Positions 38,591-47,483 of a stretch of 64,000 bases of DNA are shown piece after piece (within the stretch, counting starts at the first letter, position 1; the number at the start of each line of letters is the position of its first letter). Position numbers and translations under genes: made by a program. Where the stretch lies: positions 30,347,930-30,411,929 of the forward strand of contig NC_135726.1 in the NCBI RefSeq assembly GCF_964656455.1. Direction: 5' to 3'. The notes under the pieces were generated by a model. The model searched no databases. It worked only from the letters and a program-made list of their open reading frames with translations, and was not told the origin of the DNA. Source of the stretch: Halichoerus grypus. Its lineage: Eukaryota; Chordata; Mammalia; Carnivora; Phocidae.

Positions 38591-38814
38591 TTCTTATTCA
38601 GGTGATTTTGCAAAATGGGTAAACTTTACCTTGGTACAAAATGGGGATATTAGCTTTAGTAAGGATTCAGGGAAAATAAAGAGTATTGTCAATAAAGGCT
38701 TTGGAACAAGGTTTCCCAGAGTGTTCCCACAGACTGTTGTGGGGGAAACCAAAAGCAGGGTCCCATGGCAAATTTGGGGGGAGGGAGGAGATTTACTATC
38801 TTCCACTTAAAGAA

Positions 38815-38925
38815 AAATATAAGCTCCATCCAGATAGGAACTCTGTCATCTTTCTCACCATTTTGTGGCCAGTGCCTTATACACAGGAGGCGCATAAGAG
38901 AATGAGCTGCAGGACTTGTCAGAAC
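38815..38925 (+). mobile_element. LINE2 3'-end fragment
   Basis: 'aagctccatccagataggaa' is followed by 'gtggccagtgccttatacac' and 'aggaggcgcataagagaatg', a typical LINE2 terminus. Confidence 0.6.
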
Positions 38926-39194
38926 ATTTAATTTGTTGTAGCAGTCACTGTGGCTCATCAAAGAGGGGCAGTGGTCTGCAGCCTTTCTCAGACTTATGAG
39001 CCTTGGATCTCTTTCCTTGAGGAGCATTCTCCTAGACTGAGGTACCTGGAAACACCTCCTGGGAAATTCTAGCCCTGAGTAAGACCGATAAAAATGGAGT
39101 TTTAACCTTGAATTGATCACTGAGTGAAATGTTCAAGGTTTTGTAGCTATTGGAACACAAGTGATACATATTGTGAGACAAGTGGGATCCCATA

Positions 39195-39400
39195 CTCCCA
39201 TGTTTACATCTATGATTTTGGGCATTGACCCCTAGAAGCCTCAGTCTGTTTTATCTATAAAATAGGGATAATGATTTTTTTTTCTAACTTGTTCTGGGGA
39301 AAATAAATTACATTTAGTCACACTTGGAAAAGTTAAATGAAGTAATGTATGTAGAGGGCTTGTCAGGGTAATTATTAGTATTACTATCATTATCGTTCTC
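39195..39400 (+). mobile_element. MIR SINE fragment
   Basis: 'cctcagtctgttttatctat', 'aaaatagggataatga', 'aaatgaagtaatgtatgtag' and 'agggcttgtcaggg' follow the MIR core and tail. Confidence 0.6.
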
Positions 39401-39514
39401 AATATCATCATAAAAAAGTAAGTGATAAAATTGCTCCAGTCAAGATGTGTGATTATGAGACACTGAAGTTAAAGAAATGTGATCGGTCTTTCTAACCGCC
39501 CCCCCACCCCCGAC

Positions 39515-39615
39515 AACAAACAATGAAGTGCTTATAATATGCCGGTCATTGTTGTTGGTTTTGGGGGAGACAGTGGTGAACGCAGTGAAGGCCCTTTCCC
39601 TCATGGACCTGGGGG
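39515..39615 (-). mobile_element. LINE2 3'-end fragment, antisense
   Basis: 'gaagtgcttataatatgccg', 'acagtggtgaacgcagtgaa' and 'ccctcatggacctgg' follow the reverse complement of the LINE2 terminus. Confidence 0.65.
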
Positions 39616-40279
39616 TTTTTTGTAATGTCTGGTGTTTACTGATGTCACTGTGTCTTAGAACATAAAGTAAATTTAATCGTACACAATTCAGTTAAAGTTA
39701 ATTGTTCTGAGGTCATTATATTAGAGATCTGCCCCAAAGGATCACTTTTTCTCTCAGAATCAGATCTGTTCGTACACAAAACGAGTAAAGGAGGATTCAT
39801 AGGTCACATTTTAAAATAAAACAAATTAAATTAAGCTAGTGTTAGCAGATAAGGTAAATCAAATGGAAAGTGGCATCCCTTTCATCCTGATCAGTTAAAC
39901 CACACTGTAGGGTGGGCAAATTTAGCAAGTAAAAATACACAATAGCCCGTTATTAGTGGAATCACAGATAAACAGAGAATACTTTTTTATTATTCTAAGT
40001 ATATCCCAAATAGTGCGTGGGACATACTTATACTTTAAGTTCTTTATTTGAAAGCCAAATTTAACTGGATACCCTATATCTTACCCAGCTACCCTACCAG
40101 GCCAACCCAGGGGCCCAGCCACCTATTCAAGAGAAAGACAGTTCCCCACGTAAGTCAGTATTTGCGGCCATCTTTGTAGGGGAGATATTTTTACCCCAAC
40201 CTGAACAGAAACCTTTGCTTCTATTTGAAATGATTTATAACTGTTCCCGCCTGCTCGCCGAGTGTTTCCAAATTAAAAG

Positions 40280-40550
40280 CCATTAATTAAGGCCTTATAT
40301 AGATACAAAAGATATGCAAGGAGTGCTTTGTAATTCCAGCTCAGTACTTCAGGTGAGAGCTTTTCAAATTACGTGGACCACTGGAGCCACCTGCTTGACT
40401 AAACGCAGCGCGGCGGGCGCGTGGCTCATCAGCGCACCGCGGTGCCAGTGTTGTTACTGATTTTTCTCATTTCTCCAGGGCAAATACTAATTAATGGATA
40501 CAATTCACAGCTGATTAGCTGTAGTTTCTTCAGTAATTACATTCGCATAC
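40280..40550. promoter_or_regulatory. Candidate intronic enhancer: CpG-dense spot with homeodomain-type sites
   Basis: About nine CpGs fall within 40404-40450, in an intron that is otherwise CpG-poor. The spot is flanked by TAATTA/TTAATTAA-type sites ('ccattaattaagg' near 40280, 'ctaattaatgg' near 40487, 'gtaattac' near 40533) and a palindrome 'acagctgattagctgt' (40507-40522) that holds a CAGCTG E-box. Function is inferred from motif content only. Confidence 0.35.
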
Positions 40551-40992
40551 TAACTGTTCAGAAGAGGATTTCTAACCCAGTTCTTATTTCACTCTAAGCT
40601 TAATTTGTTTTTTGAATTGTTTAGGCCCTTAGTTTAATAGCCATTTTATTTTTCTTTGTTGTTTTAGGTGGTATTAGATAATAAGTGAGTTTAATCTTAA
40701 AAAAAAAAATACTCTCTGATAATGAGCTGCTTTCCTTAAATGGATTTCTAATTCCCCAACAAAAACCTACATTTAAATAACGTTAAAGCTGGGATGCAGA
40801 TTGCCGGGATGGGTGACTGGAATGCACGTTGTGACCCACGTTCTCAGAAATACCCAAAAAGGACGTTCGGAAGGGAGGCCTGAGATTTTGTCCAAGGATC
40901 ATTAATTCATGGAAAATTCCAAGACAGAAACCTATGCTTTTTCTTGCATATAATTAACAGTGTAGAAAAATGGGGAAAATAGGTCTGTGTCT

Positions 40993-41017
40993 GGGGGCAG
41001 GGCGGGGGCGGGGGGGG
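40993..41017 (+). other. G-quadruplex motif
   Basis: G runs of 5, 3, 5 and 8 are separated by loops CA, C and C. This is a textbook four-tract pattern on the sense strand, so it is also present in the TOX3 pre-mRNA. Confidence 0.8.
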
Positions 41018-41059
41018 TGCAGCAGTGCATGGGCGTGGGCATCTGCTCACATACGTACC

Positions 41060-41240
41060 TTTCTTAATTTTAAAATTATTTTTAAACCACTTTATTGAGA
41101 TATGATGGACATACAACAAACTGTGCCTATTTCACGTAGACACCTTGGTGAGTCTGGAGATAAGTATACGTGGGTGAAACCATCCCCCCATGTTTTTGAT
41201 ATCACGTGCCTTCAGAGAAACTAGATAAAGGTCTTTGTTG
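41060..41240. mobile_element. Old L1 3' fragment
   Basis: 'ccactttattgagatatgat', 'ggacatacaacaaactgtgc' and 'gtgggtgaaaccatcccccc' resemble the L1M 3' region ('tttattgagatataattgac'). Confidence 0.7.
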
Positions 41241-42700
41241 AGTGCTAACAAATACATCTTTCAGAAATCCTCATAAAGATGTTTATCCAAATGAATCTGA
41301 GGGCTCATTGTGTGAGTATGTATTTAGGGGTCGTTTTCCAGGGTGGGATTTTGCTTCTGTAGACCAGAGCAGCCCTCTGGAGCCATTGGAGCCTTTCCTG
41401 TAAATCCTGCTTAGTTCTTGGATCCCTGACATGATAAGGTGTAGCATGTCAATCCCTCTTCTGTGCACGAATCTTACAGGTTGAGAGTCAGGGGCTGAGA
41501 GCCCCCTGGAAATAAGTGTTGGGTTTGCTGAGAGGAGGATTATGTGGGTCTTCCATGTCTATGTGTCTGTATTTATTGTCTATATTTATCTGTCTCTCTA
41601 TCTGTACACCTCTCTCTCTCTCTCTCCCCTTGGGAAAGTTATGCCTTTTACTTTAAATAATTAACTAGCTCTATTTATATTAGAGAATGGATATATACAT
41701 TTCACCCTTTGGAGACCAAACCTGTGTGTTATTTGATGCACTGAAGGAAGGAAGTAATACACATTATAAAAAAGAAGGGCATTCTTTCACCACTTAAAGA
41801 TGATGAAAATAATATAGCTCCAAGTAATTATGCTCACAGAGCCTTTCCATATTGCCAGACTGATAACGAAATGTTTAAAGCAACAAAACGTGCCTACTTA
41901 TACCATCTGAACCTGAAAATACATTTCTGGCAAAATCCAAGTTTTACAATTTGATAACAGGTCTCTCACAGTAAAGAGCTTATGTCTGAAATGCTGACAC
42001 AGTCTTATTTGTGATGGTATGAATAGGCTATTGTGTTAGGGAATTAAATAAAAATTGCTGTGTTCATAGGATCCCGCTTATTTTTTAAACCTCTTTGCAC
42101 ATAATGTTACATTGAGAGATTAAATATCACTGTTTTCAACAGCTCTGATGGACATAGATACCGTTTTCAACTCTGTTTGGAGATTTAAAAAAATACTCTT
42201 TAGTCTCATTATTTATTTCTATTCACGCCACACCCCATTCACAAGAAAATAGAATTTGAGTCCCAAGAATTGAATTCCATTCCCTTTATTTCACATTTTA
42301 ACCTCCTCACACTTGTGACATCTGTTCCTGAAAAGTACGCTACGAAATCCCAACCTGCTCTAAAAATGTGTCAAGGTGATTTTCTTGGGAACTTTGCCTT
42401 CCACCCTCTGACAAATGCCAGTTCAGCAAACCACACCCACTCATGACCAGTTGGCTAAATGTTTGTAAATCGTCTCCCTTTGCCGCCAGTCTTGATGAGA
42501 AACAACAACATTTTCTAGAATTTTCAAGTTAGCTTAACTCTGTGCTCTGTTTTCTGAGAAACGACAGCATGTAGCCCAGAGCCTCTGTCACAGTTCCCAT
42601 TCGGTCTGAGGAAAACCACTCTTTTATCTCGTGACACCAGCATTCTTGCCAAATCCCACTGGAGTATTAAGTAAACCCCCAGGATTCTTTATTTTTCTGC
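41240..42700. other. Intron stretch leading to the first exon, nothing nameable
   Basis: AT-rich sequence with a short TCTC run at 41611-41626. No exon or clear repeat is seen before the branch-point and pyrimidine tract of the exon at 42733. Confidence 0.45.
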
Positions 42701-42732
42701 ATATTAACGTAAAACTATCTGTTTTCTTTCAG

Positions 42733-42798
42733 TTTGGGAGTAACAATAATTACATGAACATGGCTGAGGCAAACAATGCTTTCTTTGCAGCCAGTGAG
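42733..42798 (+). CDS. TOX3: TOX3 internal coding exon (first in window)
   Basis: This exon encodes 22 residues, FGSNNNYMNMAEANNAFFAA followed by SE, matching the TOX3 segment just after the short first-exon peptide. It is preceded by a pyrimidine-rich tract and acceptor AG (42731-42732), with a branch-point-like ATTAAC at about 42703-42708. It ends in GAG before the donor GTAGGT at 42799. Both borders are phase 0 and the exon is 66 nt. TOX3 is a nuclear HMG-box co-regulator of transcription; this part belongs to the N-terminal acidic/activating half, not to the DNA-binding box. The reading frame stays open upstream into the intron (to about 42631), but that part is intronic sequence. The start codon lies in an exon outside the window. 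From memory, human TOX3 has Asn rather than Ser after the first Gly. Identity is secure because the next two exons continue the same protein. Confidence 0.93.
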
Positions 42799-43289
42799 GT
42801 AGGTGGTGTCGGTCTTCATATGTCTGTTCATGTTTTGTGTGTCATTTAGATCATTTAAAAGGCTTGAAGGGAAAAGCAAAGTATCGAATTTATCTCTCTT
42901 ATGTGGTGCAAGGTAACGACTCTGGAGGAGAAACGAGAAAAACCTTTTGGAAAAGAAAATGACCTGACAAGTCTATCACTTGTCCAGAGGCTGTTTCGCA
43001 CGTTAGTAATTCACACACATCTCTTGATGAAAAGAAATACGCATGCAAACGAAAGTAAATACGGAAGAAAGTACATGAAATCTATCTACCCGAATTGGTA
43101 TCTGGGCAAATCAAGTGGTGATTTTGAAAACTAAGGATGGAAGTGACTTTTCGTTAGAAAATATTTCAACTTCACCTAGCTCTGGGGATAATTTCATTAA
43201 GATGCCATGGTTGGGGAAATGATGTGGCAGAAAAGTATTATAGTTTCTTGGGTCTTCAGGGGTAGTGAGGTGAAGTGAGTGTTTTGTTC

Positions 43290-43372
43290 TCTTGTTAGAT
43301 TCCCCACAGCCTGTTACGGTGCCTGGCGCATAGTAGGTGTTCAATGAATATAGATAGAATGAATGAATAAAA
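43290..43372 (+). mobile_element. LINE2 3' terminus
   Basis: 'gttacggtgcctggcgcata', 'gtaggtgttcaatgaatata' and 'gaatgaatgaat' form the classical LINE2 end. Confidence 0.8.
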
Positions 43373-43399
43373 GGATATGCTCCAAGACTTGGCCATCGT

Positions 43400-45700
43400 G
43401 GGGGGAAAACTGGATGGCCGACTCTAGAGGCAGCACCGTGGGGGCTCTGGGTCTGTCTAGAACATACTGGAACAAATGGAGCAAACGTCTTCTTGTTGCT
43501 GTCTTTACTGCATTCCCTACTTACTGAACTACGGCCGTTGTCTGGGCTCACTGGCCTGCCCTCCAGAAAAACCTCGATCTTGATGAGATCAAGAAAACAG
43601 TTTCCAAAAAAAAAAAGGGCGAACGGTGAGATTTCAGATTTTAAAACAAGAACACACAGGTGCATGTGGCCCAAATGGGACATTTCCTCCTGGGGTTCCC
43701 GTAATAAAAAGTCCTCATTTTCCAAATACATTCAGATATAGGAAACTGAACTAGCTTGACCCCAGAGGATGAAAATCATAATGGCTTTGTAAATGATCTT
43801 GGTACAGGGAAGCAAGTGGGTACGAAAGAAATTAACTTGGAGAAATTGTTAGAAAAAATGGGGAATTAGGAATTAAGGGTATTCGTAGATTAATCATTTT
43901 TTACGGTGACCATCCTCTCTCTCACCAAGAATTCGGCCCAGATAAGGGATATTGTCCGGGCCTGGCGGCTGTGTTGTTTGTGATAATGAACACAGACCCC
44001 ATCTGTAAGGACAACATGATGTTTCATTCTGTAGGATTTTTTCCCTACGTTTGAATCAAACATTGATGAAAGCTCTACCCCCAGCAGCTGTTCAGAGACA
44101 ATTTAATTCCAGCTGTGATAATTCACCGTGTCAGACATTGGCTGTTATATGTTGATACAACAGTTCTCCGGATTTGCATTTTTATCAAAAGGAACAAATG
44201 TTTTGAACATTTCAGTACAGATGGTATTTAACCATGTACATACTATTTTAACATGTTCAAGGTAAACACTTGAAGAGTCAGTGTCTGTAAAAAGGAATCG
44301 TGATAGACTCGCGATGATGAACCTGGTAGTGGTCGTGCGGCAGAGCTGCAAAAGTCAGTGTCCTTTTTTTGTTGGTGGTGCGGCCAGAAGTGGTTATTGT
44401 ATCATCTCAGACATATCCAGGATTTGCACTTGCTCTTTTCTCTAAGGAGTGCTTAACTGTATAGTTCATATATTACCTCTTTTTGAAAGTGGTTTAAGAT
44501 TTTAACATTTTCTTGGTTATTTATTATAATGTCGTTTTATTATATTGTTTTGCTAGGTTATGCTATAGTAATGGACTCGATTCTTCCTTAAAATTAATTT
44601 GTTTTTTTTAAAAATCACACCACAGGGACGTATTATACGTAAGACATCTCTCTGTTCTTTAACAAAAATAAAAACGAAAGCCTCCTTAATTTTGACCGCC
44701 TAGCGGAAGACATGCTTTATGTTAGAGTTTAAGCGCTAATCTGATGCAATGATTTTGCCGTACATCTTTTCTTGAACAAAAAATAATGCCCAAGTAAATG
44801 TTAATGCACCGCATTATAGCATGTGCCTAATTTCCCAATCATTGCATTAAAAGTAAATTTATTTGGTTTTTTAACATTTTAATGAGTGCAAACTAATTCA
44901 GGGAGACTTTAGGTTTGAATGCTGTAAAGTTGAAATTGTGCCTGAAACCAATTCCCTTCACATAGATACTGCCCTGTAGATAACACCACGGGGACTCGGA
45001 TACTCTGAGTTTGAAATTCACACATTTGCTTTATGTTTTCTGTCTGTGTCATGATTACCCTGACCATTTTTAAAGTACTTTAAATATTTATTGAAATAAT
45101 ATTTCAAGTGTTAATTACAGTGGTAATGAAAACAGCCAAATGCCACATATCAAGAATGAGTGTTTATCCGTATTGTTAATGTGATATGTTAGATTTCATT
45201 AAGCAGTAATGGGGTAGCAAATGAGTCACAAATTACAGTTGCATCTGTTACTAGACCACATTAGTGCCAAAGTAACGGCAAATGCAGCTATAGGGTTATG
45301 TTCATTAGCCAACCACGTTTGTGGCCAATCCATCCCTTTGTGTTTGAGAACTCGGGGTACCGCAGTCACGCAATGACATCTTTTGGGGGGTCAGGATTAG
45401 AATAAATATGTCAAAGAATCTCATACTTCATTCTAGCTTTCAAATACGTTTTTATGCTCTCATGTTTTGCATATATTGAATCTGCCAGGAGCCTCAAGAT
45501 GTTCACTTGTCCCACCATAGCCTCCCATAGCTTGTGACCTCTTTATTTCTGGGAAGATACAATTACCAGTTGACAGGTTCTATATGCAAGGAATGGTTTG
45601 GTTTTGTTGGGTTTTTTTTTGTTTTTCCTTGAGTTCATTTCTGTTTTCTCACAAGTGGTTATTAAGTTATAGCATCATTAATAGTTTGAAGAATGATGGT
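43400..45700. other. Repeat-poor AT-rich part of intron 2
   Basis: No transposon or exon is recognised. Many TAAT-type motifs lie in 44.7-45.3 kb. I cannot tell whether it is conserved. Confidence 0.35.
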
Positions 45701-45723
45701 TTGTAGTTCTTAATTAGTTCTCT

Positions 45724-45925
45724 CTTTTTTTTTTTTTAAGATTTTATTTATTTATTTGACAGAGAGAGACACAGCGAGAGAGGGAACACAAGCAGGGGGA
45801 GTGGGAGAGGGAGAAGCAGGCTTCCCGCGGAGCAGGGATCCAGATGTGGGGCTCGATCCCAGGACCCTGGGATCATGACCTGAGCCGAAGGCAGACACTT
45901 AACGACTGAGCCACCCAGGCACCCC
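45724..45925 (-). mobile_element. Carnivore SINE (SINEC), antisense, perfect 15-bp TSD
   Basis: The element runs from poly-T and 'aagattttatttatttattt' through 'gggctcgatccca' to 'gagccacccaggcaccccc'. The perfect duplications 'cttaattagttctct' lie at 45709-45723 and 45926-45940. Confidence 0.97.
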
Positions 45926-46354
45926 CTTAATTAGTTCTCTTAACTGATTGTAGCAGATTCAAATTATCTTGCACCAGTTAATTCTTCAAAAAAAAAAAAA
46001 TGCTACTAATAATGGACTATACCTTTGATCCTCTGAGCTAGGAACAAAAAATATCTGACCCCTCCACCCCACCAAAACTCGTATCCTAGACCGAGCCCCC
46101 CCACCCTGACCCCACAAAATCCAAGTTCTATTTTAAGAAACGTGGTTAGCTTAGTAGAACATGGTGGCCCTGATCTGCCTCCAAAGGCCCTATTTTAAAA
46201 CGCAATCTTTAAGAATCTAAGTAGCAGTGAACAAAGTAGTGCATTAGTTTACTTAGGTCTTGAGAAATAACACTTGTCTAAAGTGAGCAACATCACTGGA
46301 GTTAGTACATCTCTATCCGGATATCTCTATGCTCGTTCTACAAATAGTCTCTTT

Positions 46355-46508
46355 TTGTTTTGTTTTTTTTGTTTTGTTTTGTTTTAAGTGGGCTCTACCT
46401 AGAGTGGAGCCTAATGTGGGGCTTGAACTCAAGATCCTGAGATCAAGACCTGATCTGAGATCAAGAGCAGGATAATTAACTGACTGACTGAGCCACCCAG
46501 GCACCCCT
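46355..46508 (-). mobile_element. Carnivore SINE (older, shortened), antisense
   Basis: A GTTTT-rich reversed tail leads to 'ggggcttgaactcaagatcc' and the head complement 'gagccacccaggcacccct'. The duplications 'aaatagtctcttt' and 'atagatagtcttt' (46510-46522) are imperfect. Confidence 0.88.
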
Positions 46509-46780
46509 AATAGATAGTCTTTCAAAGTTGTAGACTGCCAGAAGTGTTCTCATAAATACATACTAAAAGCATCATAAAAGAAAATAACTCTCCTTATAGT
46601 TTAAGTAAAAGCACCAGGACCTTCTAATATATGTTCTGATAATCCTTATATAAAATTGTGTATTACAAACCGTAACAATTTCCATAGAAACATTCACTGC
46701 CCTTGGGAATATACCAATAAGGAAATTCAAAAAGCAAGCCACAAATTTAATATTACTTGTTCTATATGTTGTGGCAGAAA

Positions 46781-47110
46781 GTAAATATGTGTAATGTTCG
46801 CTTCTGGATTAATGTTGTGTGTGTGCACCACAAAATCGTCAGCATTTTATGAAGCATGTGGATAATGTAAGCAGTTTGAGCTGTTTCGCTAACATATCAA
46901 TAAAGTGGCAATTTGTTATATAGCCAAATCTAATGTCGCTGATGCTCCAACTAACAACAAAGACAGATGTTGCTAATTAAGTACGCATTAAAAAACTGTT
47001 AATACTGATACTCCATTAAAACCATATGATAATGAGACTTAAATCTTTAATCAGAATGATCAGCAAAACTTTATATATGGAAATCTGTGTTTAAGATGTT
47101 TTCATTTGAG
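46781..47110. promoter_or_regulatory. Candidate regulatory stretch upstream of exon 47229-47483
   Basis: Within 24 bp there is a SOX-like AACAAAG (46956-46962), an E-box CAGATG (46964-46969) and TAATTA (46974-46979), inside a repeat-free AT-rich stretch. Function is inferred from motifs only. Confidence 0.3.
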
Positions 47111-47228
47111 AAATAAATATTTGGCCTAGCTATACAGTGTTTTCATGCAAAATCTTTCTTTTCCCCTCCAAGGAGAAATAAGATGTAGGAACAGAATATG
47201 AAGATGTCTCTATTTTGTTTCCTTTTAG

Positions 47229-47483
47229 CAGACATTTCATACGCCAAGCCTCGGGGATGAGGAGTTTGAAATTCCCCCTATCACGCCTCCTCCAGAGTCA
47301 GACCCTGCCCTGGGCATGCCCGATGTTCTTCTACCCTTTCAAGGCCTCAGCGATCCATTGCCTTCCCAGGGAAGTGAATTTACACCCCAGTTTCCCCCTC
47401 AAAGCCTGGATCTTCCTTCCATTACAATCTCAAGAAATCTCGTGGAACAAGATGGCGTGCTTCATAGCAGTGGGTTACATATG
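47229..47483 (+). CDS. TOX3: TOX3 internal coding exon (85 codons, acidic/proline-rich N-terminal region)
   Basis: The exon encodes 85 residues beginning [20 protein letters not shown] and ending in LHSSGLHM. The [13 protein letters not shown] block is a hallmark of the TOX family N-terminus, and the following '[18 protein letters not shown]' corresponds to the TOX paralogue segment around LPEITVSNMLGQDG. This region lies before the HMG box and is regarded as part of the transactivation half. The acceptor is TTTTAG at 47223-47228 and the donor GTAGGT starts at 47484; both borders are phase 0. The exon's first three bases are CAG, so TAGCAG forms a tandem acceptor that could drop the first Gln. 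I chose the upstream AG because known TOX3 proteins, as I recall them, keep the Gln. No stop or frameshift is present. A Gly replaces the Ala I recall after PFQ in human TOX3. Confidence 0.95.

Larger units (their letters stand above)
1..42732 (+). other. TOX3: TOX3 intron 1 (3' part)
   Basis: The first recognisable TOX3 exon begins at 42733 in phase 0, and the exon carrying the start codon is not in the window. Everything before it is therefore read as the 3' portion of one very large intron. No open frame in it looks coding: the longest are low-complexity (3.1-3.5 kb) or run across LINE2 fragments. I saw no CpG island or GC-rich first exon that could encode the TOX3 N-terminus. An alternative first exon inside this intron cannot be excluded by eye. 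Confidence 0.75.
42799..47228 (+). other. TOX3: TOX3 intron 2
   Basis: This intron runs between the GTAGGT donor after exon 42733-42798 and the TTTTAG acceptor before 47229. It holds a LINE2 3' end (43290-43372), two antisense carnivore SINEs (45724-45925 and 46355-46508), and an otherwise AT-rich, repeat-poor stretch at 43.4-45.7 kb. A 206-codon minus-strand open frame at 43111-43731 crosses the LINE2 end and has no recognisable domain, so it is not called. Confidence 0.9.

Noticed and set aside
38950..39075. Another hAT-type element ('gtggtctgcagcctttctca')
   Set aside because: The resemblance was too weak to name a family or find ends.
1..42732. Alternative TOX3 first exon within intron 1
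   Set aside because: I looked for a GC-rich 5' exon or a short peptide frame ending in Lys before a GT donor and saw none that was convincing; CAGE data would decide.
43111..43731. 206-codon minus-strand frame in intron 2
   Set aside because: It crosses a LINE2 terminus (the 'HSFYLYSLNTYYAPGT' part is LINE2 text), lies within a TOX3 intron and shows no domain or splice evidence.
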